Origin: Variovorax sp. J22P240
Lineage (GTDB): Bacteria; Pseudomonadota; Gammaproteobacteria; Burkholderiales; Burkholderiaceae_C
Direction of reading: 5' to 3'
Length of the DNA: 64,000 nt
Assembly (NCBI RefSeq): GCF_030316855.1
Contig: NZ_JASZYR010000001.1
Location: 806,001 to 870,000, forward strand
Below the pieces are notes generated by a model. That model made no database searches, was not told where the DNA came from, and saw only the letters and a program-made list of their open reading frames with translations. A program made the translations under genes and the position numbers. Shown here piece by piece: positions 19,101-27,978 of the stretch. Within the stretch, counting starts at the first letter, position 1; each line of letters begins with the position of its first letter.

Positions 19101-19360
19101 CGCGCGGATTCGAGGCCAATCCCAACGAGAGCGAGCGCCGTCCCGGTCATTGCCGTTGCACCCATCAGCGACCTGACGCCGCATGCGGTCAGAACTGGGA
19201 GATGCTGCCGTGTGAGGAGTGCGGGAACCCTGCGGGTCGACTCGGACTTCAAGTGAGAGCCGGTGTTCGTGGTTGATTTCCTGCCGTGCCTGGCCATCTC
19301 GGATACGACAGCCCAAACCTGCTGCGAATCATTCCAGACAATGCTGAATACGCGATTCAT
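16137..19360 (-). pseudogene. autotransporter (type Va), frameshifted near 18140
   Basis: Two overlapping frames, 18071-19360 and 16137-18077, together encode one autotransporter. Inserting one base in the C run at 18140-18143 joins them into 1074 codons and restores the repeat-like sequence ETSGDVQSGVIATGLN. The N-terminus is an extended signal peptide (MNRVFSIVWNDSQQVWAVV, then a second basic region and hydrophobic core, cleavage near ARAQ at about 89). A Gly/Thr/Val-rich beta-helix passenger follows, then a Pro-rich linker of repeated PPPPPGVA units (about 705-750), then a C-terminal barrel of about 290 residues ending GAKYTW as outer-membrane proteins do. It resembles pertactin/AIDA-type surface proteins. 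As sequenced, the passenger would be made without a barrel. A perfect TTGACA on the minus strand at 19478-19483 may be its -35 box. The break may be a real mutation, phase variation or a sequencing error. Confidence 0.85.
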
Positions 19361-19580
19361 GGTTCACCCCCTCTAACTCTTCTCAGACCAACCTGCGCGC
19401 CAGGATCCGTCCAACGAGGCCGTTCTCGCAAGGTGAGAGCGCATCGGGTGTCTACTACGATCGGTTTTCGGCTCGCTGTCAACCCTGTTGAATTGAGTTG
19501 CAACTTCACGAAGCCCATGCGCTTTGAGCTCCGGCAGTTGGCATTCGATCCGGGGGCCGATCGCCGTCGGGGCTACCTAC
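19361..19580. other. intergenic region upstream of the autotransporter
   Basis: 220 bases between the autotransporter start and the end of the FHA gene. The autotransporter ATG has a GAGGGGG box. A TTGACA on the minus strand at 19478-19483 is a consensus -35; the -10 at the right distance (around 19454-19460) is poor. No gene or repeat was seen here. Confidence 0.35.
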
Positions 19581-20003
19581 TCAGAGCTTCCCGCGTCGGC
19601 TGTGCGGGACATCCGGCCTTGTCGGCTCGTGATGGGGATCGCGATCGAGGTCGAGGTCGGGCGGAAAGCCGGGCACAGTGGGCACGCGCTGGGCCTCGAC
19701 GCGGCTGAACTCCTGGTCGCCCTCGACGAACCGCATCTCGTGGTTGCCGAGCTGGATGATGTCGCCGTCAACGAGCGCCTGGCTTTCGACGCGGTCGCCA
19801 TTCACGAATGTGCCGTTTCGGCTACCCAGGTCCGTGATGGTCGTGAACGCAGCCTCGACGGTGATGACCGCATGCTGGCGACTCGCCTGGGCGGACTCGA
19901 TCACGATGTTGTTGTGCGCGCCCCGCCCCAGCGTGTTGTCGTGCTGATTGAGAGTGACCTGGCTGGTCTCTCCCGCGGCCGTCGTCGTGATCAGGTGGGG
20001 CAT
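19581..20003 (-). CDS. FHA domain protein
   Basis: 140-aa cytoplasmic protein with a forkhead-associated domain (residues 1-95) that recognises phosphothreonine. The core motifs are intact: LGRGAHNNIVI, SRQHAVI (Ser and His of the phosphopeptide site) and LGSRNGTFVNG. The C-terminal 45 residues are charged, low complexity and His/Arg/Asp-rich. No kinase is adjacent, but a Hanks-type kinase lies 10 kb away on the same strand (30297-32246) and could be its partner; that is inference. 219 bases separate it from the autotransporter gene downstream. Confidence 0.9.
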   Translation of the reverse strand: MPHLITTTAAGETSQVTLNQHDNTLGRGAHNNIVIESAQASRQHAVITVEAAFTTITDLGSRNGTFVNGDRVESQALVDGDIIQLGNHEMRFVEGDQEFSRVEAQRVPTVPGFPPDLDLDRDPHHEPTRPDVPHSRRGKL

Positions 20004-20046
20004 GCCGTATCGCTCTCAGTCGTCGCATGGCAATGCTATTCGCACT

Positions 20047-20615
20047 TCAGCTGTCGTGCGCGTGGGACGCGAGCTTTCCGACCAGTACGGCGAATCTGTC
20101 GACGAAGGCCTGGAGAAAGACCCGCGTCGATTCGTTGGCAATGTTGCCTTCGGCATCCAGCAGGTCGGGCTTGAAAGAGACATAGGCCTCGCCGCCCATC
20201 ACCGTCGCGCCGAGGATGCCGAGGATCTGCCGCAGGTGCTGCTGACCGACCGCAGTGCCGATAGCGCCCGGCGATGTGCCCGTGATGGCTGCAGGCTTGT
20301 CGCGCCAGACGTTCTTGTCGCTCGGCTTCGAACCCCAGTCGATCGCGTTCTTAAGAAGCGCCGGCAATGAGCGGTTGTGCTCCGGCATGACGATCAGGAC
20401 CGCATCACACGCAGCCACGGCGGCGGTAAAGCGGTTCACCGTGTCAGGCCTGGCGCCTTCGAGATCACCGTTGTACATCGGCATGTCGTCGATGCGAATG
20501 TCCTCGAAGCTCAAGGTGGCGAGCCCAGCCTCACGATGGCTTGCGCGAGCTTGCGGTTGATGGATTCGCGGCGGTTGCTCCCGACGATCACGCCGACTTT
20601 GCAGGGTAGTTTCAT
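20047..20615 (-). pseudogene. NADPH-dependent FMN reductase, frameshifted near 20525
   Basis: The sequence from the ATG at 20615 reads MKLPCKVGVIVGSNRRES and on to KLAQAIVRLG, the conserved flavodoxin-like N-terminus of the SsuE/ArsH-type FMN reductase family, then hits a stop. The remainder continues in another frame as LATLSFEDIRIDDMPMYNGD to the stop at 20047. One extra C in the run at 20524-20526 would fuse both parts into 189 aa, the normal family length. Also seen: the family motif PEHNRSLPALLKNAIDW. An intact enzyme would reduce FMN or quinones with NADPH. It sits just upstream of, and on the same strand as, the FHA gene, and 3 bases from the end of livF. Whether the break is biological or a read error cannot be decided here. 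Confidence 0.85.
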
Positions 20616-20617
20616 GT

Positions 20618-21343
20618 TCAGATTGTGGCGTGGTCGGCTTCGAGCCCGAGGTAGGCGCGGCGCAGTTCAGGGCGAGCCATCAGCTCGTCGGGCCGACCGA
20701 GGGCGACGATGCGGCCTTCTTCCAGCACTGCGGCGCGCTCCGCAATGTCGAGCGCCATGCTCACATTCTGTTCCACCAGCAGTACGGCGATGCCGTCGGC
20801 GTGAATCCGGCGGATGGCATCGAACATGTCGAGCACGATGCTCGGTGCGAGGCCCAGCGAAGGCTCATCGAGCAACAGCAGCTTGGGTTGCGCCATCAGC
20901 GCGCGGCCGATCGCCACCATCTGCTGCTGGCCGCCAGAGAGCGAACCGGCGGGCTGCGCCAGCTTCTCGGTCAATGCCGGAAACAGCGCACACACTCGGT
21001 CCAGCGAGCGTGCGCGGTCGGCGCGCGCCGCCGGAAGGTAGCTGCCGAGCTCGAGGTTCTCGCGCACGGTCATTTCGGTGAACAGGCGCCGGCCTTCGGG
21101 CACCAGCGCGATACCGCGGCCGCAGAAGCGATGCGGCGCGAGGCGCGAGATGTCGTGGCCATCGAACAGCATGTGCCCGGCGCTGATGCGATGCGGCCCG
21201 GCGATGGCGTTGATGAGCGTGCTCTTGCCCGCGCTGTTCGGGCCAACGACGCAGAGAAGTTCGCCCTGGCCGATGGAGAGCGAGACATCCCACAGTGCGG
21301 TTGCCTGACCGTATGCGACGCGGATCGATTGCAGTTCAAGCAT
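20618..21343 (-). CDS. branched-chain-type ABC transporter ATP-binding protein (LivF-like)
   Basis: 241-aa ATPase of the LivF class, the smaller of the two ATPases of HAAT importers (branched-chain amino acids, amides, aromatic acids). Walker A GPNSAGKST (about 36-44), SLSGGQQQM signature, Walker B KLLLLDEPSLGLAP and the LivF-typical LVEQNVSMAL are present. The ATG at 21343 overlaps the end of the upstream LivM-LivG fusion gene by 8 bases, so it is translationally coupled; an earlier in-frame start is not family-like. Last gene of the transporter operon. Confidence 0.94.
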   Translation of the reverse strand: MLELQSIRVAYGQATALWDVSLSIGQGELLCVVGPNSAGKSTLINAIAGPHRISAGHMLFDGHDISRLAPHRFCGRGIALVPEGRRLFTEMTVRENLELGSYLPAARADRARSLDRVCALFPALTEKLAQPAGSLSGGQQQMVAIGRALMAQPKLLLLDEPSLGLAPSIVLDMFDAIRRIHADGIAVLLVEQNVSMALDIAERAAVLEEGRIVALGRPDELMARPELRRAYLGLEADHATI

Positions 21344-23147
21344 GGGCCGGCTCCGAGTCGGCGACTGGCGCCGGTGCGGCGGATGCGCACACGGGCGCGC
21401 CCTCTTCCTTCGCATGGCCCAGGTACGCGGCGACCACCTCAGGTCGCTGCATCACGTCGCGAGGCGCGCCTTCGGCCAGAACTTCGCCGCGATTGAAGAT
21501 CACGACGCGATCGCATAGCGCCATCACCGCGCGCATGACATGCTCGACGAAGACGATGGTTGCACCCTGATCGCGAATCCGGCGGATGAGCGCCACGGCT
21601 TCGTCGATCTCCGAGGGCGTGAGGCCCGAGAGCACCTCGTCGAGCATCAGCACCTGCGGGCGCGATGCCAGTGCCCGCGCGAACTCGAGGAACTTGCGCT
21701 GATGCAGATTGAGTTCGCCCGGCAGTGCCTGGGCGCGCTCGGTGAGTCCGGTGAATGCAAGCCATTGCCACGCCTCCGCTTCCGCGGTGCGGCGGTCCAG
21801 CGAGGCGGCGCCGAACATCGCCGGCAATGCCACGTTTTCCAGCACCGTGAGATGCGCGAAGGGCCTCGGAATCTGATACGTGCGCGCGATGCCGCCATGC
21901 GCGATGCGATGCGCCGGGATGCCGGAAATCTGCTTGCCTGCGAACTCGATCGAGCCAGCCGTCACGGCATAGTGCCCGCTCGCCACGTTGATGAAGGTGG
22001 ACTTGCCCGATCCATTGGGCCCGAGAAGCCCGAGGATCTCGCCCTGCCGCACTTCGAGATCCACCCCGCGCAGTGCCTGCACGCCCTTGAACGACTTGCG
22101 CACGCCCTGCGCGCGCAACAGCACGGCACCCCTCGTCAGCAAGGATCGCGTCGGCTGGACTGCAGCAGGCGCGGCAATCGGCGCATGCCTGACGCGCCCA
22201 ATGCCACCTTTGCGCGCGCCCCACCACTTCAGCGCCTGACCCAGCAGGCCTTCGGGCATGAAGAGGATCACGACGATCAGCACGAGACCCGTGAGCCCCT
22301 TGCCGATGATGGCGCTGTCGCCTCCGGTGAAGGCGTAGAGCAGCAGCGTGATGGCCGTCGCACCGACGATCGGCCCGGCCCAGTGCCGCGTGCCGCCCAG
22401 CACCGACATCAGCACCACCGTGAGCGGCATCGCGATGGTGAACGTGTCGCCGGTCGTCACGTAGGAGATGAAGAGCGCGTGTACGCCGCCCACCACGCCG
22501 GCGAGGCCGCAGGACAGCGCGAAGGCACCCAGCTTGTAGCGATAGGTCGGCACGCCCATGACCTCGGCGACGTCCTCGTCGTCATGGATCGCGAACAGGC
22601 CGGTACCGAAGCGCGAGTAGTAGACCGCGATCGCAGCCAGCACCGAGAGCACCGCCGCGAGGAGTGCGAGCAGATAGAAGGTGCCCGAAGGCGAAGGCCC
22701 GATCTTCGGGACTGGCACCGCGCTCATGTAGACGCCCGGCCCGCCGTCGATCGGCGTGTTGAGGATGATCGTCGCGACGACGAAGGTCGCGGCCAGCGTC
22801 AGCAGCGAAAACAGCTCGGCGCGCACGGCCTGAACCCGAAACGCCACGGCACCGAGCAATGCGCCGAACACCGCCGCGATGGCGGCTGCGGCAGGCAGCG
22901 TCCAGAGAAAGGGCACGTCGAATCGCGTGGCCAGCGTGGCCGTGGTGTACATGCCGATGCCGAAGAAGGCGCCGTGCCCGAAGGAGAAGTAGCCCGAGTA
23001 GCCCGACAACAAGTTCCACGATGTCGCGAGCGCGATCCAATGCAGCACCAAATAGAGGATCGACTCGTAAAAGGCCGGCAGGCCAAGCCAGGGAACGACC
23101 GCAAGGCCCGCTCCCGCGGCAAGGATCCATAGCAGGGAACGCTTCAC
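21336..23147 (-). CDS. fused LivM permease - LivG ATPase
   Basis: 603-aa fusion. Residues 1-325 form a LivM-type permease with about nine membrane segments and the marks LLSGYSGYFSFGHGAFFGIG and FAIHDDEDVAEVMGV. A short linker follows, and residues about 350-590 form a LivG ATPase with Walker A GPNGSGKST, a LivG Q-loop region ARTYQIPRPF and Walker B VLMLDEVLSGL. The GTG start at 23147 overlaps the LivH stop as GTGA with a GGGAGGG box upstream; the reading frame is open further upstream but there it overlaps livH. Such fusions occur in this order. In the Walker B region Glu-Val replaces the usual Glu-Pro (DEVLSGL), and the LSGGQ signature reads LNLHQRK, which is degenerate. Confidence 0.92.
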   Translation of the reverse strand: MKRSLLWILAAGAGLAVVPWLGLPAFYESILYLVLHWIALATSWNLLSGYSGYFSFGHGAFFGIGMYTTATLATRFDVPFLWTLPAAAAIAAVFGALLGAVAFRVQAVRAELFSLLTLAATFVVATIILNTPIDGGPGVYMSAVPVPKIGPSPSGTFYLLALLAAVLSVLAAIAVYYSRFGTGLFAIHDDEDVAEVMGVPTYRYKLGAFALSCGLAGVVGGVHALFISYVTTGDTFTIAMPLTVVLMSVLGGTRHWAGPIVGATAITLLLYAFTGGDSAIIGKGLTGLVLIVVILFMPEGLLGQALKWWGARKGGIGRVRHAPIAAPAAVQPTRSLLTRGAVLLRAQGVRKSFKGVQALRGVDLEVRQGEILGLLGPNGSGKSTFINVASGHYAVTAGSIEFAGKQISGIPAHRIAHGGIARTYQIPRPFAHLTVLENVALPAMFGAASLDRRTAEAEAWQWLAFTGLTERAQALPGELNLHQRKFLEFARALASRPQVLMLDEVLSGLTPSEIDEAVALIRRIRDQGATIVFVEHVMRAVMALCDRVVIFNRGEVLAEGAPRDVMQRPEVVAAYLGHAKEEGAPVCASAAPAPVADSEPAHA

Positions 23148-24004
23148 GCCACCCTCCCCGGCCGCACCAGCAACACGAGCATGAGCAGCGAAAAGGACAC
23201 CAGCGGCGCCCACGACGGCGCGGTCACCGCCATGGTGACGGCCTCGGTCACGCCGATGATGCAGCCGGCAATCAAGGGCCCCAGCGGCCGGCCCAGGCCG
23301 CCCAGCATCACGGCAGCGAAGACAACGCCGATCCATGCGTAGATCTGCGACGGCGACAGCGTATAGGCCAGCGCGATGCAGACACCCGCCACCCCCGCCA
23401 GCGAAGCGTTGAGACCTGAGAGCATCAATGCCAGCGCGTTCTGGTTGACGCCAAAGGCCGCGGCAATCGGCGCGTCTTCCGCGGCGGCGCGCATCGCCTT
23501 GCCCAGATCGGTACGAAGCAGCGCAAGCCACACAGCCAGCGAGATGCTGACGCCAAGACCCAGCGTGATCAACTCAGGCACCGGCAGGAAGAGCGGCCCG
23601 AGGCGCAGTTTGTGCTCCGCATAGGCCGACTCCAGCTTGCGATAGTCGGCCGTCCACGTCCATTGCAGCAGCGCTTCGATGATCACCGTGATGCCGAAGG
23701 TGACGAGCAGCGAGTTGAAGGGACTCACCCGGAAGCGCGCCAACACCCAATGCAGCGCCGCGCCCAGCACGAAGAACAAGGGCACGATGAAGACGAGCGT
23801 GAGCAGCGGATCGACACCGCGATGGCTCGACAACTCGTAGGTCAGGTAGGCCCCCAGGAACGCGAGCGCGAAATGCGCCAGATTGATCTGCCGCAACATC
23901 CCCCACGACAGGCTCAACCCCAGCCCGAGCAGCCCGTAGAGCGCGCCAGTGAAGAGGCCCGCGAGAACGGCCTGGGCCAGGAGCGTGGCGCTGGGCAAGG
24001 TCAT
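23144..24004 (-). CDS. branched-chain-type ABC transporter permease (LivH-like)
   Basis: 286-aa inner-membrane permease with about eight membrane segments. Family marks are LYGLLGLGLSLSWGMLRQIN at residues 22-41 and AAFGVNQNALALMLSGLN near 200. The ATG at 24004 lies 5 bases after the receptor gene's stop. The stop overlaps the GTG of the next gene by 4 bases. It belongs to the operon running from the extradiol dioxygenase to livF. Confidence 0.93.
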   Translation of the reverse strand: MTLPSATLLAQAVLAGLFTGALYGLLGLGLSLSWGMLRQINLAHFALAFLGAYLTYELSSHRGVDPLLTLVFIVPLFFVLGAALHWVLARFRVSPFNSLLVTFGITVIIEALLQWTWTADYRKLESAYAEHKLRLGPLFLPVPELITLGLGVSISLAVWLALLRTDLGKAMRAAAEDAPIAAAFGVNQNALALMLSGLNASLAGVAGVCIALAYTLSPSQIYAWIGVVFAAVMLGGLGRPLGPLIAGCIIGVTEAVTMAVTAPSWAPLVSFSLLMLVLLVRPGRVA

Positions 24005-24009
24005 CCTTC

Positions 24010-25224
24010 TTATGCGCCTCGCGTTTGCAGCTTCGCGCCCGGGGCAGCCCAGTCAGCGGGCCAGACCGTGACCCACTTGCCGTTCTGCACCTGCTTGACG
24101 CGGCTCAGGTCCGCACCGAAGTTGCCGCGCTCGTTGAAGCGCAACTTGCCCTGGATGGTGTCCACCTGATTCGCCCGCAGCCAAGCGGCCATGGCCTTGT
24201 CGTCCAAGCCCTTGGTGGCGACCACCGAGGCTTCGATGAGCTGCCAAGCTGTGAACGACGCCGCGGCCTGAGTCTCGACGGCCGTGTCGGGCATGCCGGC
24301 GCGGGCGGCGCGTTCACGGTAGACCTTGACGAACTCGGCGGCTACCGGATTGTTGGTGAACGGCGGATGGTCCTCGAAGATCGTCATCGACAGCGCGCCA
24401 TTGGCTTCGGGCGCCTTGAGCATCGGCGCCGGTGCGGGCACGTGATAGAAATGATGCAGCGGCGCGTAGTCGATCTTCTTCATGGCATCGAGCAGCTGGT
24501 TGCCCTCCAGGCCGATCGCGCCGGTCCAGATGAAATCCGGATTCGCTTCCTTCACGCGTCCGGCGATCGGGCCGAAGTCGCGATTGCCGAAGTCCCACTC
24601 GAGGAAGATCACTTCCTTCAGGCCGCGCTGCTTGGCGACTTCGCGCGCACCGAGCGCGACGAAATGCACCGAGGGGAACTTGCTCGTGACGACCGCGATG
24701 GTCTTGGGCGGTGTTGCCGAAGCGGCCAGCGCATCGAGCACCAGCGCCGGGAGCGTCTTCTCGGGGTCGGGCCCGATCGACCATGCCGGAAACTGCTGGT
24801 CGTACTTCGCGAGGTTCGGTATGCCGAAGGTATGGTGCACCAGTGTCTTGTTGTAGCGCTGCGCCACGCCCATGGCCGACAGGATGTTGCCCGTCGCGTA
24901 CGGGCCGATGAGCAAGTCCACCTTGTCGGAGGTCACGAGCTGCTCGTAGAGCGTGCGCGCCAGGTCGGGCTTGGATTGGTCGTCCTTCAGCACCCATTCG
25001 ACCGGCCGGCCCAGCAGGCCGCCGCGCTTGTTGAGTCCATCGACATAGATCTCGCCGGTGAGCTTGTGCACGAGGCCCGTGGCCGACAGCGGCCCCGTGA
25101 GTGCCAGCGTGCCACCGACGCGGATGGGTGCACCGGCGGGCTGCGCCGATGCCGGATGAGTCAAGAGCGCACTGGCGCCCAGAGCGCCGGCGGCGGCAAC
25201 GAAGGATCGACGGTCCATGTTCAT
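24010..25224 (-). CDS. ABC transporter substrate-binding protein (LivK-like, Tat signal)
   Basis: 404-aa periplasmic receptor of the Peripla_BP_6 (LivK) class. The ATG at 25224 has GGAGACA upstream and starts a probable Tat signal (MNMDRRSFVAAAGALG, cleavage near ASAQ at 28). The mature start IRVGGTLALTGPLSATG is typical of receptors for amides, aromatic acids or branched amino acids. Context (extradiol dioxygenase and FAH hydrolase in the same operon) suggests an aromatic ligand rather than leucine; this is inference. In this operon the receptor precedes the permeases. Confidence 0.93.
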   Translation of the reverse strand: MNMDRRSFVAAAGALGASALLTHPASAQPAGAPIRVGGTLALTGPLSATGLVHKLTGEIYVDGLNKRGGLLGRPVEWVLKDDQSKPDLARTLYEQLVTSDKVDLLIGPYATGNILSAMGVAQRYNKTLVHHTFGIPNLAKYDQQFPAWSIGPDPEKTLPALVLDALAASATPPKTIAVVTSKFPSVHFVALGAREVAKQRGLKEVIFLEWDFGNRDFGPIAGRVKEANPDFIWTGAIGLEGNQLLDAMKKIDYAPLHHFYHVPAPAPMLKAPEANGALSMTIFEDHPPFTNNPVAAEFVKVYRERAARAGMPDTAVETQAAASFTAWQLIEASVVATKGLDDKAMAAWLRANQVDTIQGKLRFNERGNFGADLSRVKQVQNGKWVTVWPADWAAPGAKLQTRGA

Positions 25225-25261
25225 GCTTGTCTCCTGTGGTTGTTCTGGGAAGCGAGAGGGC

Positions 25262-26116
25262 TCAGTCTCCATCGACGACGGGATTCGAGAGCAGCCCGAT
25301 GCCCTCGATCTCGACCTCGCACACATCGCCCGCCTTCATGAAGATCGGCGGCTTGCGCGCGAACCCCACGCCCGCCGGCGTGCCGGCGATGATGATGTCG
25401 CCCGGCTGCAATGCAAAGGGCTCGGAGCACACCGACACCAGCGTTGCGACGTCGAAGATCATGTCGCGCGTGTTCGCCTCCTGCAGCACCTGGCCGTTGA
25501 GGCGGGTCTGCAGCTTGAGGCCGGTGGCGCCCGACGGCAGCTCGTCCGCCGTGACGAACTCGGGGCCGAAGGCACCGGAGCGATCGAAGTTCTTGCCCAT
25601 CATCCATTGCGCCGACTTGAACTGGTAGTCGCGGATCGAGCCATCGTTGAAGAGCGAGTAGCCCGCGACGTGGTCGAGCGCCCTGCCCTTGTCGATGTAG
25701 CGGCCCGCTTTGCCGATGACGACCACCAACTCGCCTTCGTAGTCGAACTGCGTCGATACGTGCGGACGCACCAGCGGCTGGCCATGGCCAACCCATGAAG
25801 ACGGAAAGCGGTGGAACAACACCGGGTACTTGGGAGGCTCGAAGTTTCCTTCGGCCGCATGGTCCACGTAATTGAGCCCGACGGCGATCGCCTTCGATGG
25901 CATCTGCACCGGTGGCAGCCAGTCGATGTCGGCGAGCGGCAGCCGCGAACGGGCCGACGTCCCGGCCCGTTTCACCGCCGCCAGCCCTTCAGGCCCGGCC
26001 CGCAGCAACTCGTCGAGGGTGGCGGGCAGGCCTTCGGCCGTGAGGTTGACGATCTCCTGATCGAGGCGCAGGCCAATGGCCGGCCGGCCGTTGCTCTGGA
26101 AAGCTGCGAGGCGCAT
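25262..26116 (-). CDS. fumarylacetoacetate hydrolase family protein
   Basis: 284-aa metal-dependent enzyme of the FAH superfamily, which hydrolyses, hydrates or decarboxylates acylpyruvate-type products of ring cleavage. Seen: the N-terminal cap (1-65), KAIAVGLNYVDHAAE with active-site His (about 85), the metal-ligand run FDYEGELVVVIGK (about 125-137), and GTPAGVGFARKPPIFMK near the C-terminus. Placed between the extradiol dioxygenase (54 bases upstream) and the transporter genes, it likely processes the ring-cleavage product. Within the superfamily it could be a hydrolase, hydratase or decarboxylase. Confidence 0.92.
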   Translation of the reverse strand: MRLAAFQSNGRPAIGLRLDQEIVNLTAEGLPATLDELLRAGPEGLAAVKRAGTSARSRLPLADIDWLPPVQMPSKAIAVGLNYVDHAAEGNFEPPKYPVLFHRFPSSWVGHGQPLVRPHVSTQFDYEGELVVVIGKAGRYIDKGRALDHVAGYSLFNDGSIRDYQFKSAQWMMGKNFDRSGAFGPEFVTADELPSGATGLKLQTRLNGQVLQEANTRDMIFDVATLVSVCSEPFALQPGDIIIAGTPAGVGFARKPPIFMKAGDVCEVEIEGIGLLSNPVVDGD

Positions 26117-26170
26117 GTTGGATGTCTTCCGTGAGGTGAAGGGAATACCGAAGGGACCGACGCCTGCAGT

Positions 26171-27142
26171 TCAGCCGTTGCGGATCTCGTAGTTGGTGAT
26201 GAAGTCCTCCGGCACCGCCGGGCCCCAGGCATAGAAGGAGTCCTCGGGCGGATGGTCGCCTGCGGGCCACTCGAAGCCGCCGGGCACATAGTCGATGTCG
26301 TAGGAGTACTCGGCGTGGCTTCCCCACGGATCGCGCACGTAATAGAAGTAGTTGGAGCCCAGTACGTGGCGCCCGACGCCCCACCCCCGCGGATAGCCCG
26401 CCGCGTACATCTGCTCCATGCCGCGCCCGACCTCGTCGATGCTGGCGACGTCCCAGCTGGTGTGGTGAAGACCCGGGCCGTCGGACTTGGCCATCGCGAC
26501 CAGGTGGTGGTCGCTTCCGTGCGCGCCGTGCATGAAGACCACGAGCTCGCCCGAGCGATCGGTGAGGCGCAGGCCGAGCGCATCCTGATAGAACACGATG
26601 GCATCGCCCACGTTGGGCGAAAACAGCAGCACATGCGACAGCCGCCTCGGCCGGACCTTCGGAATGCGAGATCGCGCGAGCGAAGCGCCGGTGCCCAGCG
26701 GCACCGCGGATTCCGCGACGCGTTCGGCACGCGCATCCGGGGAGCTCTTCGGCGCCGCGACGATCTGCACAGGGAAACCGTCCGGATGCCTGACCCAGAT
26801 GCCTTCCGCATCGCCCAGCGGATGCGGCTCGCAGCGCGGGACGCCCAGCCGCTCGATGCGCTCGGCGACAGCCGCCAGGTCCTCGGTGAAGCAGCCGAAG
26901 CGCAGGTACTGAAGCTTCTTCGGGCCGCTCGCCTGAAACAGCGAACCCCATGCGTGGGGATGACCGACCGTGTACAGATCGAGCCGCCCATCCCTGCGTT
27001 CGACCTGAAGCCCAAAGGCCTCGTAGAAACGCGCCGCCTCATCGAGATCCGGCACGGTGAAGACGAAGCGGTCCAGCGAATGCACGCTGTGGTCGTCGGC
27101 GCGGTTCGAATCCTTGCGGATGCGCAGCTGAATGTCGGCCAT
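26171..27142 (-). CDS. extradiol ring-cleavage dioxygenase, type I (VOC family)
   Basis: 323-aa two-domain vicinal-oxygen-chelate enzyme, expected to open a catechol-type ring next to the diol using Fe(II) and O2. Domain 1 covers residues 22-130, domain 2 about 165-310. Metal ligands fit H170 (LSHVLLF), H226 or H227 (GLHHTSW) and E278 (SHAEYSYD). The type I signature is complete around GRHVLGSNYFYYVRDPWGS, with H259 as the second-sphere His. First gene of the catabolic/transport operon and divergent from the GntR-type regulator. The aromatic substrate is not identified; members also act on 2,3-dihydroxybiphenyl-like and bicyclic compounds. Confidence 0.92.
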   Translation of the reverse strand: MADIQLRIRKDSNRADDHSVHSLDRFVFTVPDLDEAARFYEAFGLQVERRDGRLDLYTVGHPHAWGSLFQASGPKKLQYLRFGCFTEDLAAVAERIERLGVPRCEPHPLGDAEGIWVRHPDGFPVQIVAAPKSSPDARAERVAESAVPLGTGASLARSRIPKVRPRRLSHVLLFSPNVGDAIVFYQDALGLRLTDRSGELVVFMHGAHGSDHHLVAMAKSDGPGLHHTSWDVASIDEVGRGMEQMYAAGYPRGWGVGRHVLGSNYFYYVRDPWGSHAEYSYDIDYVPGGFEWPAGDHPPEDSFYAWGPAVPEDFITNYEIRNG

Positions 27143-27256
27143 GTTGTCTCGCTCCAGTTCGAAGTTTGTACGCTTCTTGGAAATAATATATTCTTTGCGT
27201 CAAACTATATCGACAAGTTATTTATCTATGGTTAGGGTTTACAAGAAGTGGCTGCG
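27143..27256. promoter_or_regulatory. divergent AT-rich control region between dioxygenase operon and GntR gene
   Basis: About 105-115 bases, strikingly AT-rich for this genome (around 27175-27235). A short palindrome AATATATT is at 27185-27192. For the plus strand TTGCGT at 27195-27200 followed after 17 bases by TTATTT is a weak promoter candidate. The GntR protein probably binds here to control both directions, as is usual for such pairs, but no clear FCD-type operator was recognised. Confidence 0.45.
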
Positions 27257-27973
27257 ATGAACGAGCGCCCCGGCAGAGGCATCAGCCAGACACGCCTCGT
27301 CTACGAACGGCTGCGCACGGCCATCGTCGGCGGCCGGTTGCTGCCCGGGTCCAAGCTCAACATCGCCGCGCTGGCCGAGGAAATCGAAGTCAGCGCAGGC
27401 GCGGTGCGCGAAGGCCTGGCCATGCTCGAGGCCGAGGCACTGGTGGTGTCGGAGCCGGCGCGCGGCTATCGGGTGAGCCCGGTGTCGGCGGTCGAGTTGC
27501 TCCACCTCGTCAAGGCGCGCATCGAGATCGAAAAGCTTTGCCTGGCCGAGGCGATTCGCCATGGCGACCTGGATTGGGAAGGCGCCATCGTCTCGGCCTT
27601 TCACCGCCTCTCGCGCGTGGCCGAGCGCGACGCGGAGCGCCCCACGCAACTCAGCGCCGAATGGGCGCAAAGCCACGGCGAATTCCATCGGGCGCTGGTG
27701 GCCGGTTGCCCGAACCAGTGGCTGTTGCGAATGCACCAGATCCTCTACCAGCAGAGCGAACGCTATCGACAGCTCTCGGCGCCACTGGCGATGACGGAGC
27801 GCGACGTCAAGGGCGAGCACCAGGCGCTGGTCGACGCGGTGCTCAACAGGGATATCGAATCTGCGCAGGCGCTGATTGCCGAGCACCTCGACAACACGGC
27901 GCAACTTTTGCTGAACTCTCCCCACCTGGCGTTGTCGCCCGCCGACGCGCCGACGGGAAACGTCGCCGCTTAG
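27257..27973 (+). CDS. GntR-family (FCD) transcriptional regulator
   Basis: 238-aa regulator from the ATG at 27257 (a GTG 9 bases earlier is equally usable). The winged helix-turn-helix at about residues 8-72 shows VYERLRTAIVGGRLLPGSKLN, SAGAVREGLAMLEAEALV and GYRVSPVS. The FCD ligand domain at about 80-220 keeps the metal/ligand His in SHGEFHRALV and GEHQALVDAV. It is divergent from the extradiol dioxygenase operon, so it most likely represses that operon until an aromatic intermediate binds. Confidence 0.92.
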   Translation: MNERPGRGISQTRLVYERLRTAIVGGRLLPGSKLNIAALAEEIEVSAGAVREGLAMLEAEALVVSEPARGYRVSPVSAVELLHLVKARIEIEKLCLAEAIRHGDLDWEGAIVSAFHRLSRVAERDAERPTQLSAEWAQSHGEFHRALVAGCPNQWLLRMHQILYQQSERYRQLSAPLAMTERDVKGEHQALVDAVLNRDIESAQALIAEHLDNTAQLLLNSPHLALSPADAPTGNVAA

Positions 27974-27978
27974 CCTGC

